Assembly (NCBI GenBank): GCA_040509055.1
Contig: JBEVLT010000192.1
Coordinates: 1-23,649, forward strand
Direction: 5' to 3'
Source: JAJKIP01 sp040509055
Lineage (GTDB): Bacteria; Bacteroidota; Bacteroidia; Chitinophagales; Chitinophagaceae
DNA: 23,649 nt
In this document: piece after piece, positions 20,217 through 23,649 of the stretch
How positions within the stretch are numbered: position 1 is the first letter of the stretch
Layout: each line of letters starts with the position of its first letter
Program-made: the position numbers and the translations under genes
The notes under the pieces: generated by a model
Told to the model about the DNA's origin: nothing
The model's database searches: none
Seen by the model: only the letters and a program-made list of their open reading frames with translations

Positions 20217-20323
20217 GCTGTTTCTCTCAAAAACGACGTTCCTGGATTTAAAAATTCGTACCCGGTAGTTTCATGCCTGCAGACCAGCTGCAACAACACG
20301 AAACTTTAAACCTTTTTAAACCT

Positions 20324-21850
20324 CTATTGATGCGATACCGTCACGTTATAGATCACCACTTCCCCATACGCATCACACGACTCGTCCGGCCCGGGATTCT
20401 TGCCCGGCTTGCAGGATGATTGCGTATACGCTCCTGCTTTGAAATATGCGCCGGAATACGACTGGTTCAGCGTGTACTTCAGCACATCGTTATAATAACA
20501 TTGGGTCTGGTTGTTCGACACCACAAATTTCACCCTGAACCGGGTGCCCAGCACATAGCCGGACGTAAGCGTGGGCCCGTCATCGCCGTTGATATCGATG
20601 AACAGCTTTTGCCCTTCCAGCCGGAACACGATCACATCATCGCCGCCGTCATGGATCTGGCCGGCCACAATATGGGGTTTTTCCACCGGCAGGTGCGTAA
20701 TGGCCTGGTCGATCTCCATGGTATGTGTACCCGATCCCGACGACCAGCTGGCATTGGTGGCGCCGTTGCCGGTCATTTCCCGCAGCTCGCTGCGCGGGTA
20801 GCTGGAGCCGCTGGTAGTAGCGCCGCCGGTATGTGCCTGGAAGATCACGCCCGTATTGGCGGTGTTATTATGAAAATAGGTAGCATGGGAATAGGTAGCC
20901 AGGTCCGGTTGCTTCACCTCGTCGGCATCGCTGTTACCATCGCTGCCATCGAAGGGTAAGGTGATCTTCCAGTTAGCAAGGTTCAGCACGTCGGCCGGCA
21001 GGTTGCCTCCGGCCGGAGTAGTGGTAGCTGACACTTCACTGCTGTAGCTGCTGTTGCCGGCAGCATTGTAGGAACGGAGGCGGTAGTAATACGTGGTGTT
21101 GGCCGTCAACCCGGTATTGCTGTACGTAGTTGTATTGGCAGCAATGCTCCCCGCGATCTCGGTATACGTGCCGCCGGAGCCGGTCTTGCGCTCCAGTTTG
21201 AAGCCGGTTTCCGTAGCGCTGTTGTCGGTCCAGGCCAGGTTGATCGCCGATGTGCCCGAAGCGGTAGCGCTCAGCCCGGAGGGAGCAGCCGGCGGTGTGG
21301 CTCCGCTTTCTTCTTCATCCAGGGCAAAGTCGTCGAAGCGGCCTTCGCCGGCATTGTAAGCGCCATACAGGGTGACAGAGGTAGCGCTGCCGGAATTGAA
21401 TGCTACCGTTACCTGCGTCCAGGCGCTGTAGGTACCACCCTGGCTGTTCAGCACGGTCGACCCGTTTTTGGCGCCGATGGTTCCTTTGCCCAGTATCCAG
21501 GCGGTCAGCGTATAATTGGTATTGGCCAGCACGGTAATGGCCTGCTGGATGCGGTTGCCCGATGAGCTCAGCTTGGCCGATTTGCTGCCCGAATGTTTAT
21601 CGCTGGTGGAGATGGCAAACAGGCTGGCATCGCCCCAGTTGGCTTTATCGCTTTCAAATCCAGGGTTCAGGATCGTAATCGCTTTTGCGGCCGAAGGGCC
21701 GGCTTCTTCGGCAGGTGCCGGATCACCTGGAAGGGAGTCTTCACGGGTAGCAGGCTGCTTGGCGCAGGAAAAGGATAAAAAAAGCAGGAACAGGCAGGCA
21801 TAGTACAGACTGCCTGTAGTTTTGATTGATGTTGTTTTGCGCATTTTCAT
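20324..21850 (-). CDS. PL7 alginate-lyase-like lipoprotein with CBM and FnIII domains
   Basis: A 508-residue surface or periplasmic lipoprotein that probably cleaves alginate or a related polyuronate by beta-elimination. It has a lipoprotein signal ending LSFSC (Cys29). A carbohydrate-binding jelly-roll segment follows at about 58-178 (NPGFESDKANWG to DDFALD), then a fibronectin type III domain at about 186-278, and a polysaccharide lyase family 7 catalytic domain at about 285-508. PL7 signatures are all present: YPRSELRE (351-358), QIHDG (398-402) and YFKAGAYTQ (469-477). ATG at 21850 is preferred over a TTG at 21859; ATG at 21844 is also possible. It is downstream of susD in the same direction, which places it in an alginate-type utilisation locus. 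Confidence 0.92.
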   Translation of the reverse strand: MKMRKTTSIKTTGSLYYACLFLLFLSFSCAKQPATREDSLPGDPAPAEEAGPSAAKAITILNPGFESDKANWGDASLFAISTSDKHSGSKSAKLSSSGNRIQQAITVLANTNYTLTAWILGKGTIGAKNGSTVLNSQGGTYSAWTQVTVAFNSGSATSVTLYGAYNAGEGRFDDFALDEEESGATPPAAPSGLSATASGTSAINLAWTDNSATETGFKLERKTGSGGTYTEIAGSIAANTTTYSNTGLTANTTYYYRLRSYNAAGNSSYSSEVSATTTPAGGNLPADVLNLANWKITLPFDGSDGNSDADEVKQPDLATYSHATYFHNNTANTGVIFQAHTGGATTSGSSYPRSELREMTGNGATNASWSSGSGTHTMEIDQAITHLPVEKPHIVAGQIHDGGDDVIVFRLEGQKLFIDINGDDGPTLTSGYVLGTRFRVKFVVSNNQTQCYYNDVLKYTLNQSYSGAYFKAGAYTQSSCKPGKNPGPDESCDAYGEVVIYNVTVSHQ

Positions 21851-21886
21851 GTCTGGCAAGTTTTAAAGTTAAAGAAAGACCGGGCC

Positions 21887-21904
21887 ATACCTGTTGATAG
21901 GTAT
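21887..21904. repeat. hairpin in the susD-PL7 gap
   Basis: ATACCT-GTTGAT-AGGTAT is a perfect 6-bp inverted repeat, extended by outer GGCC arms with a bulge. It lies 37 nt upstream of the PL7 start. It could be a processing or attenuation hairpin within the PUL transcript. No T-run makes it a convincing terminator. Nothing else is seen in 21851-22073. Confidence 0.4.
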
Positions 21905-22073
21905 AGCGGCCTGTTAGCTACTGGAAGAATGCCGGTGAAGCTGCCTGCGCAGTTAAATAACAGCTCCCTTTGGCATCAGCTGTTTCATTGGTTAAGCGGT
22001 ATGATGAATGATCGTAGCGGTGCTGCTACAATTAATTCCTTATTCCTAAACCCTTATCACTATTCCTCTTACC

Positions 22074-23621
22074 TCAATACCCTTCGTTCTGCGGGATGGC
22101 CAGCTGTGTATTGGTATCGATCTCGCGCTGCGGGATGGGCAGCAGCAAACGGTTGTTGGTCGACACATTGGTATACAGCTCGGCCAGTGTCGGCGCCGGC
22201 GCCACGTACAACCGGTAATGGGTATAATATTCATCCGCAAAATGATCTTTCATGGTCTGCACGGCGGTAATGGTTGTCATTGTTTTATTAAACCGCAGCA
22301 GGTCGAACCAGCGCTGGTTCTCAAATGCAAATTCGATCCGCCGTTCGTTGGACAAAGCCTGTTCAAACTGCGCCACCGTAGTGATCGTTGAAGTAGTGTA
22401 CAACGACAACCCGGCTCTTGGCCGCACGCTGTTGATCAGGTCGATGCTGGCTGGCGACAATCCCTGTGCTTCGGCCAGCATAAGCAGGATATCTGCATAG
22501 CGGAGAACGGGCCAGTCGCTTTCGCCGTCATCGGGGATCGTCACAGGCGCCAGGAATTTCTTTACATACCACTTGGCGGCCGTACCGCTTCCATACACCC
22601 CGATCAGCGCGCTTTTGCGGGTATCGCCATTGGTGGCCGTATCCAGGTCGGCCGTAGGATAGTTCAGCCCGTCGCCATCGCCGTTGATGATGGCCGCACC
22701 GCTGCCGATCGGGGCAAACGTATTGCCGAAGTGAGAGCCCAGCCCCAGTCCGCCGGACTTATAGCGAACGGTAAACAGGATCTCTGCATTCACTTCGTTG
22801 CTGGTGGAGAACACGGCAGCATAAGTAGGCTGCAATGCATGGCCGCTGTTGGCGATCACATCCTGCAGCAGCGGAATGGCCTCTGCTTTTTTGCCTTGTG
22901 TCAGGCACACTTTTGCCAGCAGCCCTTTAGCGGCCCAGCCGGTCGCTCTTCCCTTGTCTGCATCGGGAATCTGGCTAAACTTCAGCGTGTTCATGGAAGC
23001 CACAGCCGTTTTCAGGTCTGCTTCGATCAGCTTATAGATATCGGCCTCGGATGAACGGTTGATGGTTTTGGCCTGTGCCGGCGAGATCGGCTCATGAATC
23101 AGGAATACGCCGCCAAACAAGCGAACAAGGTTGAAATAATGATAGGCCCGGATAAATAGCGCTTCACCGGCCAGTTGTTTGCGATCGGTCTCCGTAACAG
23201 GTATCTGGATGGTTTGAAAACTGATGGCACCGGCCGCCGGATCATAGGTTACGCCGAGCCGCTGCAACACGATGTTGGCGTTGCGGATATTGTTGTAGGT
23301 AGCCAGCCAGTACGTATAGATACCCTGGTGGGAGGTGCTGGGGGTGAACATGTCCAGGTCGCTCAGGTCACGGTTGGTAGAAGCAGTGCTGCCCGGGGCC
23401 CCCTGTTTGGAATTATCACTCCGCAATTCGGTCAGCTGCCATTCGTTGGACATGGACTTTTGCAGCCCGTTGTATACACCGGTCAGCGCCGATCTCACTT
23501 CGTCCAGGCTGGAATAGTAGGTACCGGTATTCAGGTTGGACTGCGGATACAGGTCGATCACTTTTTTGCAGGCAAACAAACCTGTGCAAAGGACCAGTAA
23601 AATATAGTGCTTCGGTTTCAT
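22074..23621 (-). CDS. SusD/RagB-family glycan-binding outer-membrane lipoprotein
   Basis: A 515-residue SusD homologue. It has a lipoprotein signal (residues 1-17, LFACKK with Cys18), then the typical N-terminal KKVIDLYPQSNLNTGTYYSS, the TPR-like helical core with RAYHYFNLVRLFGGVFL, and the C-terminal half with LRYADILLMLAEA, the NERRIEFAFENQRWFDLLRF block and a terminal LLLPIPQREIDTN. It caps the SusC barrel and captures oligosaccharide at the cell surface. It sits 19 nt after a probable SusC stop and upstream of the PL7 lyase, so alginate-like substrates are likely (inference from the neighbour). Confidence 0.96.
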   Translation of the reverse strand: MKPKHYILLVLCTGLFACKKVIDLYPQSNLNTGTYYSSLDEVRSALTGVYNGLQKSMSNEWQLTELRSDNSKQGAPGSTASTNRDLSDLDMFTPSTSHQGIYTYWLATYNNIRNANIVLQRLGVTYDPAAGAISFQTIQIPVTETDRKQLAGEALFIRAYHYFNLVRLFGGVFLIHEPISPAQAKTINRSSEADIYKLIEADLKTAVASMNTLKFSQIPDADKGRATGWAAKGLLAKVCLTQGKKAEAIPLLQDVIANSGHALQPTYAAVFSTSNEVNAEILFTVRYKSGGLGLGSHFGNTFAPIGSGAAIINGDGDGLNYPTADLDTATNGDTRKSALIGVYGSGTAAKWYVKKFLAPVTIPDDGESDWPVLRYADILLMLAEAQGLSPASIDLINSVRPRAGLSLYTTSTITTVAQFEQALSNERRIEFAFENQRWFDLLRFNKTMTTITAVQTMKDHFADEYYTHYRLYVAPAPTLAELYTNVSTNNRLLLPIPQREIDTNTQLAIPQNEGY

Positions 23622-23640
23622 ATGCTTAACGATTGAAAGA

Positions 23641-23649
23641 TTAGAAGTT
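23641..23649 (-). CDS. probable 3' end of a susC gene, cut by window edge
   Basis: Read leftward from the right edge, AAC TTC TAA encodes Asn-Phe-stop. Outer-membrane TonB-dependent SusC barrels typically end in an aromatic residue, often Asn-Phe, and immediately precede susD. The 19-nt gap to susD fits the usual pair. Only two codons are visible, so this rests on context. Confidence 0.4.
   Translation of the reverse strand, partial: NF

Overview
The window looks like chromosomal DNA of a Bacteroidota bacterium, most plausibly a Chitinophagaceae-like soil or water organism. The reasons are a SusD/RagB lipoprotein after what appears to be a SusC C-terminus, Bacteroidota-type -7 promoter elements (TAnnTTTG) with almost no Shine-Dalgarno sequences, a TPR-membrane-LuxR regulator, a REC-CRP fusion regulator, and moderately GC-rich coding sequence. 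The genus is inference. There are no rRNA, tRNA, CRISPR, transposase or integrase genes.

Region 1 (1-10.8 kb) reads as a low-oxygen / nitrosative-stress module. A leftward operon encodes a small one-helix subunit, CuA subunit II and subunit I of a ba3-like (B-type) haem-copper oxidase, then a SCO copper chaperone and a membrane-anchored cytochrome c. Divergently there is an acetate/4-hydroxybutyrate CoA-transferase family enzyme, followed by a RIC/YtfE-type di-iron repair protein, a PAS histidine kinase and its translationally coupled response regulator (receiver + cyclic-nucleotide-binding fold + CRP helix-turn-helix). Next come a divergent pair of uncharacterised genes (a 122-aa soluble protein; a 121-aa membrane protein plus lipoprotein) and a PPOX-fold flavin-binding protein. 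A CRP/FNR-like palindrome, CTGAY-N4-RTCAG, lies before most of these transcripts at helically phased distances from -7 elements. I infer that the REC-CRP protein controls the neighbourhood.

Region 2 (10.9-18.6 kb) is the most unusual part. Three paralogous leftward units encode proteins made of phage-tail-collar (microcystin-dependent-protein-like) domains in the order A-B-C, nine domains in all. Units 1 and 3 carry A and B-C as two genes; unit 2 has them fused. Units 1 and 2 begin with a paralogous 50-51-aa single-helix membrane protein. Each unit starts at a near-identical promoter: a 26-bp conserved block exactly 16 bp from a -7 element, preceded by 2 to 4 copies of a 10-bp-spaced direct repeat of GTTACA. 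Each ends at a GCAGCAG-stemmed terminator. No capsid, sheath, baseplate or lysis gene is present, so this is not a recognisable prophage or contractile injection system. A TPR-LuxR regulator lies directly upstream and is the obvious candidate controller.

Region 3 (18.7-23.6 kb) holds a small membrane protein, a secreted alpha/beta-hydrolase, and part of an alginate-type polysaccharide utilisation locus: a PL7 alginate-lyase-like lipoprotein with CBM and FnIII domains, a SusD, and the last codons of a probable SusC at the right edge.
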